Origin: Flavobacterium sp. SCGC AAA160-P02
Lineage (GTDB): Bacteria > Bacteroidota > Bacteroidia > Flavobacteriales > Flavobacteriaceae
Direction: 5' to 3'
Assembly: GCA_000383355.1 (NCBI GenBank)
Contig: KB911169.1
Span: 23,021 to 87,020, forward strand
Length of the DNA: 64,000 nucleotides
In this document: positions 38,666 through 50,323 of the stretch, in pieces
Layout: each line of letters opens with the position of its first letter
How positions within the stretch are numbered: position 1 is the first letter of the stretch
Made by a program: the position numbers and the translations under genes
Notes under the pieces: model-generated
Told to the model about the DNA's origin: nothing
Seen by the model: the letters and a program-made list of their open reading frames with translations, nothing else
Database searches by the model: none

Positions 38666-39190
38666 TTATTTTAAGAGTTGAATGATTTTGTTATTGTTTG
38701 TAATTTTCGCATAGTCTAGAGCTGTATTTCCTCGATTATCTTTTATGTTTGGATCAGCTTTATACTTCATTAACAGCTCAATAATTTCTTGTTGATTAAA
38801 AATTACAGCAAAATGTAATGCTGTAGAATTATTTTGATCTGTTAAATTAGGATTGGCATTATTTTCTAAAAGTAATTTCACCAAATAATTATTTTTTTTT
38901 ACTGTAGCAGCCATTAAAGGTGTGCCATAGCCACTTGTTGAATTGATATCCTTTACGTTTTGAATCAAATAAGAGGCTACTTCATTATTACTGTAATAAC
39001 AAGCTAATGTTAGAGCAGAATAGCCTTCTTTACTAGTTTTGTTTATAATATCTGCATCATTATTCACTAATTCCTTAATTTCAAATAAGGATCCATTTCT
39101 GGCAACATCATAAACTGAAGACTTTTGTGCCTTTAGATTTGAAAAAGATAATATAGTAACAAGAATTAAAAAACAGATTTTTTTTGACAT
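38666..39190 (-). CDS. Exported ankyrin-repeat protein
   Basis: The protein has 174 residues from ATG 39190; an 11-codon longer frame would place extra residues before the signal peptide. The signal peptide (about 1-21) ends LKAQ. Four ankyrin-type repeats follow (about 30-165), with motifs such as GYSALTLACYYSNNEVASYLIQ, GTPLMAATVKKNNYLVKLLLE and STALHFAVIFNQQEIIELLMK. It is probably a periplasmic protein-binding module. Co-location with the DOMON proteins suggests a joint role, which is inference. Confidence 0.85.
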   Translation of the reverse strand: MSKKICFLILVTILSFSNLKAQKSSVYDVARNGSLFEIKELVNNDADIINKTSKEGYSALTLACYYSNNEVASYLIQNVKDINSTSGYGTPLMAATVKKNNYLVKLLLENNANPNLTDQNNSTALHFAVIFNQQEIIELLMKYKADPNIKDNRGNTALDYAKITNNNKIIQLLK

Positions 39191-39477
39191 CAAATTATAG
39201 AGTTTAAATATTGACTGCTTCAAATGTAAATTTAATCTTTTATTTTTAAATAAGAGATAGCTTTTTTATCTAGAGCCCATAAATAATGTTAAAAATAAGT
39301 GTGATGTTGTTTTCACATTGTATTTTCATGTAGTTAATATAAACATAACTAATTCAAGTTTTGGCCATTGATACCAAAAGTTAAAATTCATCTAAGAAAC
39401 TTATGACTTTAGGTTTTATTTAACATTATGACCATAGACATAGCATTACTTTTGTGTGAAATTTAACAAAATATTAC

Positions 39478-40626
39478 ATGAGAAAGCTAATTCTTGCCAT
39501 ACTTGGAGTACTATTTATAACTGGTGCTATTTATGGGGCAAAAATGATCATTAATAGTAAAAGTAAAACCAGAAAAGCACCTTCTAAAGTTATAAAAACT
39601 GTTTTTGTAGATACCGTAAAGAATACATCAATTCCAATTATAATTCCTGCCAATGGAAATCTAGTTGCAAAGAGAAGAGTTGAAATATATTCTGAAGTAC
39701 AAGGTATATTTAAACCTGGCTCAAAATTATTTAAGCCTGGAGAAAAATATCAAAAAAATGAAGCTTTTATATCCATTAATGATACAGAGTACTATGCTAA
39801 TGTTCAGTTAGCAAAGAGCAATTTATATAATTCTATAGCTGCTGTTTTGGCAGATCTTCGTTTAGATTTCCCAGAAGTATTTTTAAAATGGGAAGCCTAT
39901 TTAAAAAGTTATGACCTTAATAAACCTACTCCAAAACTTCCGAAAATGGTTTCTGAAAAAGAAAACTATTTCATTACAGGAAGAAGTATTGTTTCTAACT
40001 ATTATACTGTTAAAAATTTAGAGCAGAGGTTATCTAAATACACCATAAGTGCTCCTTTTAAAGGAATACTTACAGAAGCATTGGTTACAGAAGGAACTTT
40101 AATACGCAGTAATCAAAAATTAGGTGAATTTATAGATCCTTCAGTATACGAGATGGAAGTATCACTTAGTAAAACCTTTGCAAGTCTTTTAGACGTTGGC
40201 GAGACTGTTGAGCTAAATAATTTAGAACACACAAAAAAATACTCAGGAATTGTATCTAGAGTTAATGGAAGTATTAATTCTGCTACACAAACTATTGCTG
40301 TGTATATAGAAATAAAAAATAGCAGCCTCAAAGAAGGAATGTATTTGGAAGCTAATTTAAATGCAAAAAAAGAAAAAAACGCTATAGAAATTAACAGAGG
40401 TTTGTTGTTAGATGAGAATAAAATTTTTATTATTAGAGATAGTGTATTGGATATGATTGATGTAAAACCGGTTTATTTTTCAGACACAAAGGTTGTTTTA
40501 AAAGATATTCCTGATGGAACCATCATACTTTCTAGTCCTTTTCCTGGAGCTTATGTTGGAATGATAGTAAAGCCTTTACAGGTGCAAAAAGAGAACACAC
40601 CATTAAAATCTAACAAAACAAAATAA
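39478..40626 (+). CDS. RND efflux periplasmic adaptor subunit
   Basis: This is a membrane-fusion protein of 382 residues with an N-terminal anchor (about 4-23). It has lipoyl-like halves (VEIYSEVQGIFKPGSKLF and YTISAPFKGILTEALVTEGTLI) flanking a short hairpin, then beta-barrel and membrane-proximal domains. It links pump and outer-membrane channel. It is the first gene of a three-gene operon; TACTTTTG at 39447-39454 is a -7-like box. The pump starts three bases after its stop. Confidence 0.93.
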   Translation: MRKLILAILGVLFITGAIYGAKMIINSKSKTRKAPSKVIKTVFVDTVKNTSIPIIIPANGNLVAKRRVEIYSEVQGIFKPGSKLFKPGEKYQKNEAFISINDTEYYANVQLAKSNLYNSIAAVLADLRLDFPEVFLKWEAYLKSYDLNKPTPKLPKMVSEKENYFITGRSIVSNYYTVKNLEQRLSKYTISAPFKGILTEALVTEGTLIRSNQKLGEFIDPSVYEMEVSLSKTFASLLDVGETVELNNLEHTKKYSGIVSRVNGSINSATQTIAVYIEIKNSSLKEGMYLEANLNAKKEKNAIEINRGLLLDENKIFIIRDSVLDMIDVKPVYFSDTKVVLKDIPDGTIILSSPFPGAYVGMIVKPLQVQKENTPLKSNKTK

Positions 40627-40629
40627 GAC

Positions 40630-43600
40630 ATGAGAAAGCTTATTGCTTATTTTATAAAACATAGTGTTGCTGTTAATGTTCTTGTAATAGCTTTTTTAAT
40701 CTTTGGTGGTGTTGGCGCTTATAAGTTAAATTCTTCTTACTTTCCTTTAGTAGATTCTAAAAATATTAGTATTAATGTTACGTATCCTGGGGCATCTCCT
40801 CAAGAAGTTGAAGAAGGAATTATTCTTAAAATCGAAGACAATCTAAAAGGTTTAAATGGGGTAGATAGAGTTACCTCTACTTCACGTGAGAATAGTGGTA
40901 ATATTAATGTAGAAATAGAAAAAGGTAAAAATATAGACTTCATGCTTTTGGAAGTCAAAAATGCTGTAGATAGAGTACCTACTTTTCCTGTAGGGATGGA
41001 ACCTTTAATTGTTTCAAAACTGGAAGCATTGAGACCTACCATTACTTTTTCTATTAGCGGAGAAAATATTCCATTAGCTACATTAAAACAAATAGGCAGG
41101 CAAGTAGAGAATGACCTTCGTGGAATTGATGGTATTTCTCAAATCCAAATCACTGGATATCCAGAAGAAGAAATAGAAATAGCCATTAATGAAACAACCC
41201 TATTGGCCTATAATTTATCTTTTGCTGAAGTATCTCAAGCAGTAAATGAATCTAGCTTAATCACTACAGGTGGAACCATCAAAACAAGTACTGAAGAGTA
41301 TTTAATTAGGGCAAATTCACGTTCTTACTATGCTGATGAATTATCTAATTTAATTGTAAAATCAGATGCTTCTGGACGTATTATTAGATTAAAAGATATT
41401 GCTGAAGTTCAAGATAAATTTTCAGAAACACCCAATGCCAACTACTTTAACGGAAATCTATCTATTAATATTACCATTACAAGTACTAATACTGAAGATC
41501 TAATTACCTCCGCAGATAAGGCAAAGGAATACATTAATGATTTCAATCAAAAATATGACAATGTTGAAATAAATATCATACGTGATTTATCAATCACCTT
41601 AGTAGAGAGAACAAACTTACTCACAGAAAATGCCATCATAGGGATGATTTTAGTGCTTATGTTTTTGTCTTTATTTCTGAATACACGTTTGGCTTTTTGG
41701 GTTGCTTTTGGTTTACCAATAGCATTTTTAGGAATGTTTATGCTTGCAGGCTATTTTAACGTAACTATTAATGTGCTTTCATTGTTTGGAATGATCATTG
41801 TTATTGGAATTCTGGTAGATGATGGTATTGTAATTGCAGAAAATATTTACCAGCATTATGAGAAAGGAAAAACTCCTGAACAAGCTGCCATTGATGGTGT
41901 TATGGAAGTACTTCCAGCAATTGTTTCAGCTATTTTAACAACTATTCTAGCATTTGCAATCTTTCTTTTCTTAGATGGGGGTATTGGAGATTTCTTTGGC
42001 GAAGTATCTGTGGTTGTAATCTTAACCTTAGTAGTTTCACTAGTAGAAGCCTTAATTATTCTTCCAGCTCACCTAGCACATTCTAAAGCACTTAGAAAAC
42101 AAAATAATACTCCAAAATCTGGATTAGCTGGTGCTTTTCAAAAGATCTTCTCAAAATTACGTTATATAAATAAATTGGGAGATGCAATCATGAGATGGCT
42201 TCGAGATACATTATACAGTCCATCATTACGTTTTGCATTACAACATAAGTTTTTCACCTTTTCTATATTTGTTGTTTTCTTAATCTTAACCTATGGTAGT
42301 TTTGGAGGAGGAATTATTAGGGGCGCATTTTTTCCACAAATAGCAAGTGATCAAGTTAGAATTTCTTTAAATATGCCAAATGGCACCAATGAGAAAGTAA
42401 CAGACAGTATTATTTCATTGATTGAACAAAGAGCTATTGAAGTTACAGACCAAATATCTGAAGAGTATTTTGGTAGTGATGGAGAAAAACAGTTAGTAAA
42501 AAACATCATCAAAAACGTAGGTCCAGGGTCTTCATCAGCTTCATTATCTATTAACTTATTGGAAGGAGAAGAAAGACCAAATGAAATTACTTCTAGACTG
42601 GTAACCAATCGAATACAAGAACGTGTTGGACTTATTTTTGGTGTTGAAAGTTTAGTGTTTGGGAGTGGAGGTAATTTTGGAGGTAGCCCTGTCTCTATTT
42701 CATTCTTAGGAAATAACATTACCGAATTAAAGGCAGTTAAAACAGCATTAAAGGAGCGTCTTGAAAACAATGTTTTATTGAAAGATGTTACAGATAATGA
42801 CCCAGCAGGTATTAAAGAGATACGGATAAAACTAAATGAAACAGCCTATGCATTAGGTTTAAACTTGAGAACAGTAATGACACAAGTTAGAGCTGGATTC
42901 TTTGGTTCTCAAGCACAACGTTTTCAACGCGGACAAGATGAAATTAGAGTTTGGATACGCTACAATAGAGAGAATCGTTCTTCTATAAAAAGTTTAGACA
43001 ATATGCGTATTCTAATACCTAACGGTGATCGAGTTCCTCTCAAAGAAATTGCCAGTTATGAGATTGCTCGTGGTGATGTTGCTATTAATCATTTAGAAGG
43101 TAGACGAGAAATTCAGGTTTCTGCAGATATTAAAGATCCTAAGAAAACCAGTTCTACAGATATAATGGAGGAAATTGAAAATGAGATTATGCCAGAAATT
43201 TTGGCTAAATACCCTACGGTAACTCCATCATTTGAAGGACAGAATAGAGAGTTCTCAAAACTGAATGATTCTCTTAAACCCGTTGGATTAATCGTGCTTT
43301 TATTAATCTATATTGTTATTGCATTTACATTTAGAAGTTATAGCCAACCCCTATTGCTATTATTTCTAATTCCTCTTAGCATACCAGCTGTTGCATGGGG
43401 GCATTGGATTCATGATTTTCCGGTAAACATTTTATCTATGTTGGGAATTATTGCATTAATAGGGATTATGGTAAACGATGGACTTGTGCTCATAGGTAAA
43501 TTTAATAATAATCTTAGGGAAGGCATGGCCTATGACAATGCTTTATATGAAGCAGGGCGTGCACGATTTAGAGCCATATTTTTAACATCTATTACAACTG

Positions 43601-43824
43601 TTGCTGGTCTAGCACCCTTAATCTTTGAAGAAAGTAGACAGGCACAGTTTTTAATTCCTATGGCAATATCAATTGCTTACGGAATAGGTTTTGCCACAGT
43701 ATTAACGCTTATTGTACTGCCAATATTCTTAGCTTTTAGCAATAGTGTAAAAACAACAGCCAAATGGTTATGGACAGGAAACAAAATTACCAAAGAAGAA
43801 GTAGAACGTGTCACTAGAGAATAA
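40630..43824 (+). CDS. RND-family efflux permease
   Basis: This is a 1064-residue AcrB/MdtB-like inner-membrane proton-driven exporter. It has two repeats, each with one and then five membrane segments plus a large periplasmic loop. The proton relay segment GILVDDGIVIAENI is in the first half and IGIMVNDGLVLIGKFN in the second. The porter domains contain typical segments (YPGASPQEVEEGI). The substrate could be drugs, bile-type detergents, lipids or metabolites. No metal-binding motif of the CusA type is apparent. Confidence 0.93.
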   Translation: MRKLIAYFIKHSVAVNVLVIAFLIFGGVGAYKLNSSYFPLVDSKNISINVTYPGASPQEVEEGIILKIEDNLKGLNGVDRVTSTSRENSGNINVEIEKGKNIDFMLLEVKNAVDRVPTFPVGMEPLIVSKLEALRPTITFSISGENIPLATLKQIGRQVENDLRGIDGISQIQITGYPEEEIEIAINETTLLAYNLSFAEVSQAVNESSLITTGGTIKTSTEEYLIRANSRSYYADELSNLIVKSDASGRIIRLKDIAEVQDKFSETPNANYFNGNLSINITITSTNTEDLITSADKAKEYINDFNQKYDNVEINIIRDLSITLVERTNLLTENAIIGMILVLMFLSLFLNTRLAFWVAFGLPIAFLGMFMLAGYFNVTINVLSLFGMIIVIGILVDDGIVIAENIYQHYEKGKTPEQAAIDGVMEVLPAIVSAILTTILAFAIFLFLDGGIGDFFGEVSVVVILTLVVSLVEALIILPAHLAHSKALRKQNNTPKSGLAGAFQKIFSKLRYINKLGDAIMRWLRDTLYSPSLRFALQHKFFTFSIFVVFLILTYGSFGGGIIRGAFFPQIASDQVRISLNMPNGTNEKVTDSIISLIEQRAIEVTDQISEEYFGSDGEKQLVKNIIKNVGPGSSSASLSINLLEGEERPNEITSRLVTNRIQERVGLIFGVESLVFGSGGNFGGSPVSISFLGNNITELKAVKTALKERLENNVLLKDVTDNDPAGIKEIRIKLNETAYALGLNLRTVMTQVRAGFFGSQAQRFQRGQDEIRVWIRYNRENRSSIKSLDNMRILIPNGDRVPLKEIASYEIARGDVAINHLEGRREIQVSADIKDPKKTSSTDIMEEIENEIMPEILAKYPTVTPSFEGQNREFSKLNDSLKPVGLIVLLLIYIVIAFTFRSYSQPLLLLFLIPLSIPAVAWGHWIHDFPVNILSMLGIIALIGIMVNDGLVLIGKFNNNLREGMAYDNALYEAGRARFRAIFLTSITTVAGLAPLIFEESRQAQFLIPMAISIAYGIGFATVLTLIVLPIFLAFSNSVKTTAKWLWTGNKITKEEVERVTRE

Positions 43825-45150
43825 ATGTATCACATGAACCTTAAAAAAATCATATTCGTTTTTATGTCATTTTGTATGACGTCAATTGCTGCTCAAAAAT
43901 TAGTATCAGTCTCTGAAGCAATTGAATTAGCCTTAGAAAATAATTATGGAATTAAAATTATTTCCAATAATAAAGAAATAGCAAAGAATAATGCAGGTGT
44001 TTTAAATTCTGGTTATTTGCCAACAGTTACAAGTTCATCTGGTGCCACCTTTAATAGAGATAATCTTGAAGCTGAATTTGCCAACGGTGAATCAACTGCT
44101 TTAAATGGCGCAAAAAGTTCTCGTTATAATGCATCCATCAACTTAAATTACACCTTATTTGATGGGTTGGGTAGATACTATGATTACAAAAGGTTAAAAG
44201 AAACGTATAAGTTATCTGAATTACAGGCAAGAGAAACTATAGAAAATACCATTGCTCAATTATATGTTGTTTATTATAATGTGGCTCAAGTAACAGAAAA
44301 TGTTACTGTATTAGAAAAAACATTGACAGTATCAAAAGACAGAATTACAAGAGCTAGCTATCAGTTTGAATATGGACAAGGAACCATGCTTAATGTATTA
44401 AATGCTCAAGTAGACATTAATAATGACAGCATTAATCTAATTAATGCCAAACAGCAATTGGTGAATACAAAGCGTGATTTAAATGTTGTTTTAGGAAATG
44501 TAATCTCTTCAGAGTTTCGTGTAGATACCACTATAGATTTTAAATTAGATATTGATCAGAACGACTTAGCTACCAAGGTGAAGTCAAATAATGTAAATTT
44601 ATTACAGCTTGATAAGAACATCATGATCAATACATTTATAGTCAAAGCCAACAAATCTGGATACCTGCCAAGTCTAGGACTAACAGGGTCTTACGGATGG
44701 AATAAGGGAAATAACAACGCCGCTTCATTTGTAGCTGTTTCAACAAATACAGGTCTATCTGGAGGTCTTTCTTTAAGCTGGAATTTATTTGATGGTGGTG
44801 CTACAGCTACAAGAGTAAGCAATGCCAAAATTGAATTAGAAAATAGGTCCTTAGAAAAAGAATCTATGCTAATTGATATTGAACGTAATTTTAACAATGC
44901 TTGGGATGATTATCAAAATAAATTAACAATTTTTCAGGTACAGGAAAACAATATTATTACATCAACAAATAACTTTAACAGAACACAAGAAAAATACAAA
45001 CTTGGGCAAGCTACTTCTATAGAATTTAGACAAGCACAGTTAAATTTAATCAACTCAGAATTGAATAGAAATCAGGCAAAATATGCTGCTAAAATAGCTG
45101 AATTAACGGTATTACAATTAAGTGGTGAATTACTAAATATTGAGTTTTAA
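43825..45150 (+). CDS. TolC-family outer membrane channel
   Basis: This is an outer-membrane efflux protein of 441 residues with a signal peptide ending TSIAAQ. The structural repeats of TolC are visible: SVSEAIELALENNYGIKI at the start, and a second copy with the GLSLSWNLFDGGATATRV and FRQAQLNLINSELNRNQAKY segments. It completes the tripartite pump, starting directly at the permease stop. An alternative ATG three codons in (43834) would also give a good signal peptide. Confidence 0.92.
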   Translation: MYHMNLKKIIFVFMSFCMTSIAAQKLVSVSEAIELALENNYGIKIISNNKEIAKNNAGVLNSGYLPTVTSSSGATFNRDNLEAEFANGESTALNGAKSSRYNASINLNYTLFDGLGRYYDYKRLKETYKLSELQARETIENTIAQLYVVYYNVAQVTENVTVLEKTLTVSKDRITRASYQFEYGQGTMLNVLNAQVDINNDSINLINAKQQLVNTKRDLNVVLGNVISSEFRVDTTIDFKLDIDQNDLATKVKSNNVNLLQLDKNIMINTFIVKANKSGYLPSLGLTGSYGWNKGNNNAASFVAVSTNTGLSGGLSLSWNLFDGGATATRVSNAKIELENRSLEKESMLIDIERNFNNAWDDYQNKLTIFQVQENNIITSTNNFNRTQEKYKLGQATSIEFRQAQLNLINSELNRNQAKYAAKIAELTVLQLSGELLNIEF

Positions 45151-45202
45151 TATACCTGAAGTCTCATCATTTATGATGAAAATGCTTACAACTTAAAAGT
45201 TA

Positions 45203-48058
45203 TTACTTACTCAAATACATCTTACGTTTCGAATATAAATTATAGAATTCATCGTCTTTTAAGCTGTCAATAAACAAGATACTTTCTCCTGTACTTTTCA
45301 TTTCTGGTCCTAATGTCTTATCTACATTTGGAAACTTATTAAAAGAAAATACAGGTTGTTTAATTGCATATCCTTCTAATTGTGGATTAAAATCAAAGTC
45401 AGTTACTTTTTTCTCTCCTAACATTACCTTTGTTGCATAATTAACATAGGGTTCTTTATAAGCCTTCGCTATAAAAGGAACAGTTCTCGAAGCTCTTGGA
45501 TTTGCCTCAATAATATATACTATATCATGTTTTATTGCAAATTGTACATTAATAAGCCCAACAGTATTTAGTTCTCTGGCAATGGTATGTGTATGATCTA
45601 TAATTTGCTGCATCACCAAGTCACCTAGATTAAAAGCTGGTAAGGTTGCGTTTGAATCTCCAGAATGCACACCACATGGCTCTATATGTTCCATAATTCC
45701 AATAATGTAAACATTTCCATCAGCATCACAAATAGCATCTGCCTCTGCTTCTATGGCACCATCTAAATAATGATCTAGTAACAATTTATTATTTGGCATT
45801 CTTCGCAACAAATCAACAACATGTTCTATTAAATCTTCTTTGTTGATGACAATTTTCATTCCTTGACCTCCTAAAACATAAGAAGGACGAACTAAAATTG
45901 GAAAATCTAATTCATCTGCCAAAGCTAATGCTTCATCTGCATTTTCAGCTATTCCAAATTCTGGATACGGAATGTTATTGGCTTTTAATAAGGAAGAAAA
46001 ACTTCCTCTGTCTTCTGCTAAATCTAAAGCTTCAAAACTAGTCCCTATAATTTTAACACCATACTTGGTTAATTTCTCTGCTAACTTTAAAGCCGTCTGG
46101 CCTCCTAATTGAACAATAACCCCTTCTGGTTTTTCGTGTCTGATAATATCATAAATGTGCTCCCAAAAAACTGGCTCAAAGTATAATTTGTCTGCTGTGT
46201 CAAAATCTGTAGAAACCGTTTCTGGATTACAGTTAATCATAATGGTTTCATAACCACATTCTGCAGCTGCTAAAACACCATGCACACAACAATAATCAAA
46301 TTCAATTCCTTGCCCAATTCTATTAGGTCCAGATCCTAAGACTACTATTTTCTTCTTATCGGTCACAACACTTTCATTATGGCAATACGTTTCTCCCGAA
46401 GCAGTTTCAACCCTGTTTTCAAACGTAGAATAGTAATACGGTGTTTTAGCTGTAAACTCTGCTGCACAGGTGTCTACTAACTTATAAACACGTTGAATGT
46501 CTTGTTCTTCTCTTTTTTTGAAAACCTGACTTTCTAAACATCCTAACATATGAGCAATCTGACGATCTCCATAGCCTTTTTGTTTTGCCTCTAGTAATAA
46601 CTCTTTGTTTAATGTATCTATGGTAAACTTAGAAATTTCTTTGTCTAATTGAAATAATTCTTCGTATTGTTTCAGATACCACATATCAATTTTAGTGATA
46701 TCATATATCTGACTCAACGGAATACCCATGGCAATAGCATCATAAATCACAAACACACGATCCCAAGAAGCATGTGTTAATTTGTCTATAATTTGATTGT
46801 AGCTGGTATATCCTTTTCCGTCTGCTCCAAGCCCGTTTCTTTTTATTTCTAAAGACTGCGTTGCCTTGTGCAATGCTTCTTGAAATGAACGACCAATACC
46901 CATCACCTCACCTACAGATTTCATCTGCAATCCTAAAGTTCTGTCTGATCCTTCAAATTTATCAAAATTCCAACGAGGAATTTTTACAATAACATAATCT
47001 AAGGTTGGCTCAAATAGGGCTGACGTAGATTTTGTAATTTGATTATCTAACTCATCTAATGTATACCCAATAGCCAATTTAGTAGCTATTTTAGCAATAG
47101 GATATCCTGTTGCTTTACTAGCTAAAGCAGAAGAACGAGATACACGTGGGTTAATTTCTATGGCTATAATTTCTTCCTTTGCATCTGGTGATACCGCAAA
47201 TTGCACATTACAACCTCCTTCAAAATCACCAATACTACGCATCATTTTAATAGACATATCACGCATTTTCTGATAAGTTTTGTCAGAAAGTGTCATTGCT
47301 GGGGCTACAGTGATAGAATCTCCAGTATGAATCCCCATAGGATCCATATTCTCAATAGAACAGATAATAACAACATTATCATTCTTATCTCGTAATAATT
47401 CTAATTCATATTCTTTCCATCCCATCATGGCTTTGTCAATCATGACCTCATGAATAGGAGAAATCTCTAAACCTCTTCGTAATAATTTATCAAAATCTTC
47501 CTCTTCATAAACAATGGCTGCACCAGCACCTCCAAGTGTATAAGAAGCTCTAATGCATAGAGGAAAACCAAATTCTTGTGCTATTTCCTTTCCTTTTAGA
47601 AAAGAGGTAGCAGTTGCTTGTGGAGCCATACCAACTCCAATCTTGAGCATTAATTCTCTAAACTTCTCTCTATCTTCTGTAATGTTAATGGCATTAATAT
47701 CTACTCCAATTAAACGTACGTTATGCTCTTCCCAAATACCTTTTTCATCTGCTTCTATACACAAATTCAATGCAGTCTGCCCTCCCATTGTTGGTAAAAC
47801 GGCATCAATTTGTGGATGTTCTTTTAGAATTTGTATGATAGATTTGGTGGTTAAGGGCAATAAATACACATGATCTGCCATTGAAGGGTCTGTCATGATA
47901 GTTGCCGGATTGGAATTAATCAAAATGGTTTCTATTCCATCCTCCCTAAGAGATCGTAAAGATTGCGATCCCGAATAATCAAACTCACAAGCTTGACCGA
48001 TTACTATTGGACCTGAACCGATGATTAAAATAGATTTTAAATCTTCTTTTTTTGGCAT
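45203..48058 (-). CDS. carB: Carbamoyl-phosphate synthase large subunit
   Basis: It makes carbamoyl phosphate for arginine and pyrimidine synthesis from bicarbonate, ATP and ammonia delivered by CarA. The 951 residues hold two ATP-grasp halves (about 1-540 and 555-935). The first begins with SILIIGSGPIVIGQACEFDYSG, and the second with KIVVLGSGPNRIGQGIEFDY. The oligomerisation region lies between. The usual C-terminal allosteric MGS-like domain of about 130 residues appears absent, as in many Bacteroidetes (family length is about 1070 in E. coli). CarA is not in the window. Confidence 0.94.
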   Translation of the reverse strand: MPKKEDLKSILIIGSGPIVIGQACEFDYSGSQSLRSLREDGIETILINSNPATIMTDPSMADHVYLLPLTTKSIIQILKEHPQIDAVLPTMGGQTALNLCIEADEKGIWEEHNVRLIGVDINAINITEDREKFRELMLKIGVGMAPQATATSFLKGKEIAQEFGFPLCIRASYTLGGAGAAIVYEEEDFDKLLRRGLEISPIHEVMIDKAMMGWKEYELELLRDKNDNVVIICSIENMDPMGIHTGDSITVAPAMTLSDKTYQKMRDMSIKMMRSIGDFEGGCNVQFAVSPDAKEEIIAIEINPRVSRSSALASKATGYPIAKIATKLAIGYTLDELDNQITKSTSALFEPTLDYVIVKIPRWNFDKFEGSDRTLGLQMKSVGEVMGIGRSFQEALHKATQSLEIKRNGLGADGKGYTSYNQIIDKLTHASWDRVFVIYDAIAMGIPLSQIYDITKIDMWYLKQYEELFQLDKEISKFTIDTLNKELLLEAKQKGYGDRQIAHMLGCLESQVFKKREEQDIQRVYKLVDTCAAEFTAKTPYYYSTFENRVETASGETYCHNESVVTDKKKIVVLGSGPNRIGQGIEFDYCCVHGVLAAAECGYETIMINCNPETVSTDFDTADKLYFEPVFWEHIYDIIRHEKPEGVIVQLGGQTALKLAEKLTKYGVKIIGTSFEALDLAEDRGSFSSLLKANNIPYPEFGIAENADEALALADELDFPILVRPSYVLGGQGMKIVINKEDLIEHVVDLLRRMPNNKLLLDHYLDGAIEAEADAICDADGNVYIIGIMEHIEPCGVHSGDSNATLPAFNLGDLVMQQIIDHTHTIARELNTVGLINVQFAIKHDIVYIIEANPRASRTVPFIAKAYKEPYVNYATKVMLGEKKVTDFDFNPQLEGYAIKQPVFSFNKFPNVDKTLGPEMKSTGESILFIDSLKDDEFYNLYSKRKMYLSK

Positions 48059-48109
48059 GATTCTGTTTTAATGTTTTTCTGTTTGTAAAAATACTTCGAT
48101 AGAAGGTAT

Positions 48110-48141
48110 AAAAAAAGGTGTTACTTAAAAAAGCAACACCT
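48110..48141 (-). terminator. Terminator of rpmH
   Basis: An 11-bp stem with one G-T wobble (48116-48126 with 48131-48141) and loop TTTT is followed on the minus strand by T7. Confidence 0.85.
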
Positions 48142-48164
48142 ATATTATTAACAATTGTTAATCA

Positions 48165-48326
48165 TTATTTTTTTGGTCTAGATTCAGATGAAACAGAGAC
48201 TTTTTTTCTTCCTTTGGCTCTTCTTCGAGCTAATACTTTTCTACCATTAGCGGAAGCCATTCTTTCCATGAAACCATGTTTGTTTCTTCTCTTTCTCTTT
48301 GATGGCTGAAACGTTCTTTTCGGCAT
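48165..48326 (-). CDS. rpmH: 50S ribosomal protein L34
   Basis: This is bL34, 53 residues, beginning [20 protein letters not shown], with the very basic family core [16 protein letters not shown] short Ser-rich tail ends SRPKK. It is transcribed alone from a consensus promoter at 48400-48429 and closed by its own terminator. No rnpA or dnaA lies beside it, unlike in many bacteria; yidC is 2 kb away on the other strand. Confidence 0.95.
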   Translation of the reverse strand: MPKRTFQPSKRKRRNKHGFMERMASANGRKVLARRRAKGRKKVSVSSESRPKK

Positions 48327-48399
48327 TGTCTATATTTTTAAAAAGTATTCTTATTATTTGATTATTCATTGACGATTTTCACCTCGTCAAAAGCGTGCG

Positions 48400-48429
48400 C
48401 AAATATACAACTGTTTTTATTTTTGACAA
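48400..48429 (-). promoter_or_regulatory. Consensus promoter of rpmH
   Basis: On the minus strand TTG (48427-48429), 19 bases, TATATTTG (48400-48407). This predicts an rpmH leader of about 65-70 bases. Confidence 0.8.
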
Positions 48430-48492
48430 ATACTATGTCTAAAAAAATTAAAAATATTTTCAATCTTCGAAATAATCCTATTTTCTTGCTTA

Positions 48493-48527
48493 TTTTTAAA
48501 TGTTTTTTGATGTTTTTTGATGTTTTT
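48493..48527 (+). promoter_or_regulatory. Phased T-tracts upstream of pyrG promoter
   Basis: Four T-tracts of five or six bases begin at 48493, 48503, 48513 and 48523, so they repeat exactly every 10 bases. The middle two are an exact 10-base repeat (TGTTTTTTGA). They end three bases before the pyrG -33 TTG. Phased A/T-tracts bend DNA and can act as UP-like promoter elements. Confidence 0.55.
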
Positions 48528-48529
48528 GT

Positions 48530-50188
<1,659 letters not shown>

Positions 50189-50323
50189 CGGAATACTGTT
50201 TGCACTATACAGAATAACTAATTAAAATATTGATACCCCTGTAATAAGGAGGCATTTTACTACATTTGTCATCGCTTTTTAAAATATATAGAAAGCAAAA
50301 ATGACAACTTGACATTTTAAAAT

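Noticed and set aside
42351..42770. Minus-strand open frame of 139 codons
   Set aside because: It lies wholly opposite the RND permease and shows the shadow composition expected of an antisense frame.
45151..45202. Small hairpin TCATCA-TTTA-TGATGA between tolC and carB
   Set aside because: The stem is short and no T-run follows in either direction, so I do not call a terminator.
47553..47873. Plus-strand open frame of 106 codons
   Set aside because: It is antisense to carB with no domain features.
48118..48309. Plus-strand open frame over rpmH
   Set aside because: The minus strand holds a clear L34 gene with its own promoter and terminator.
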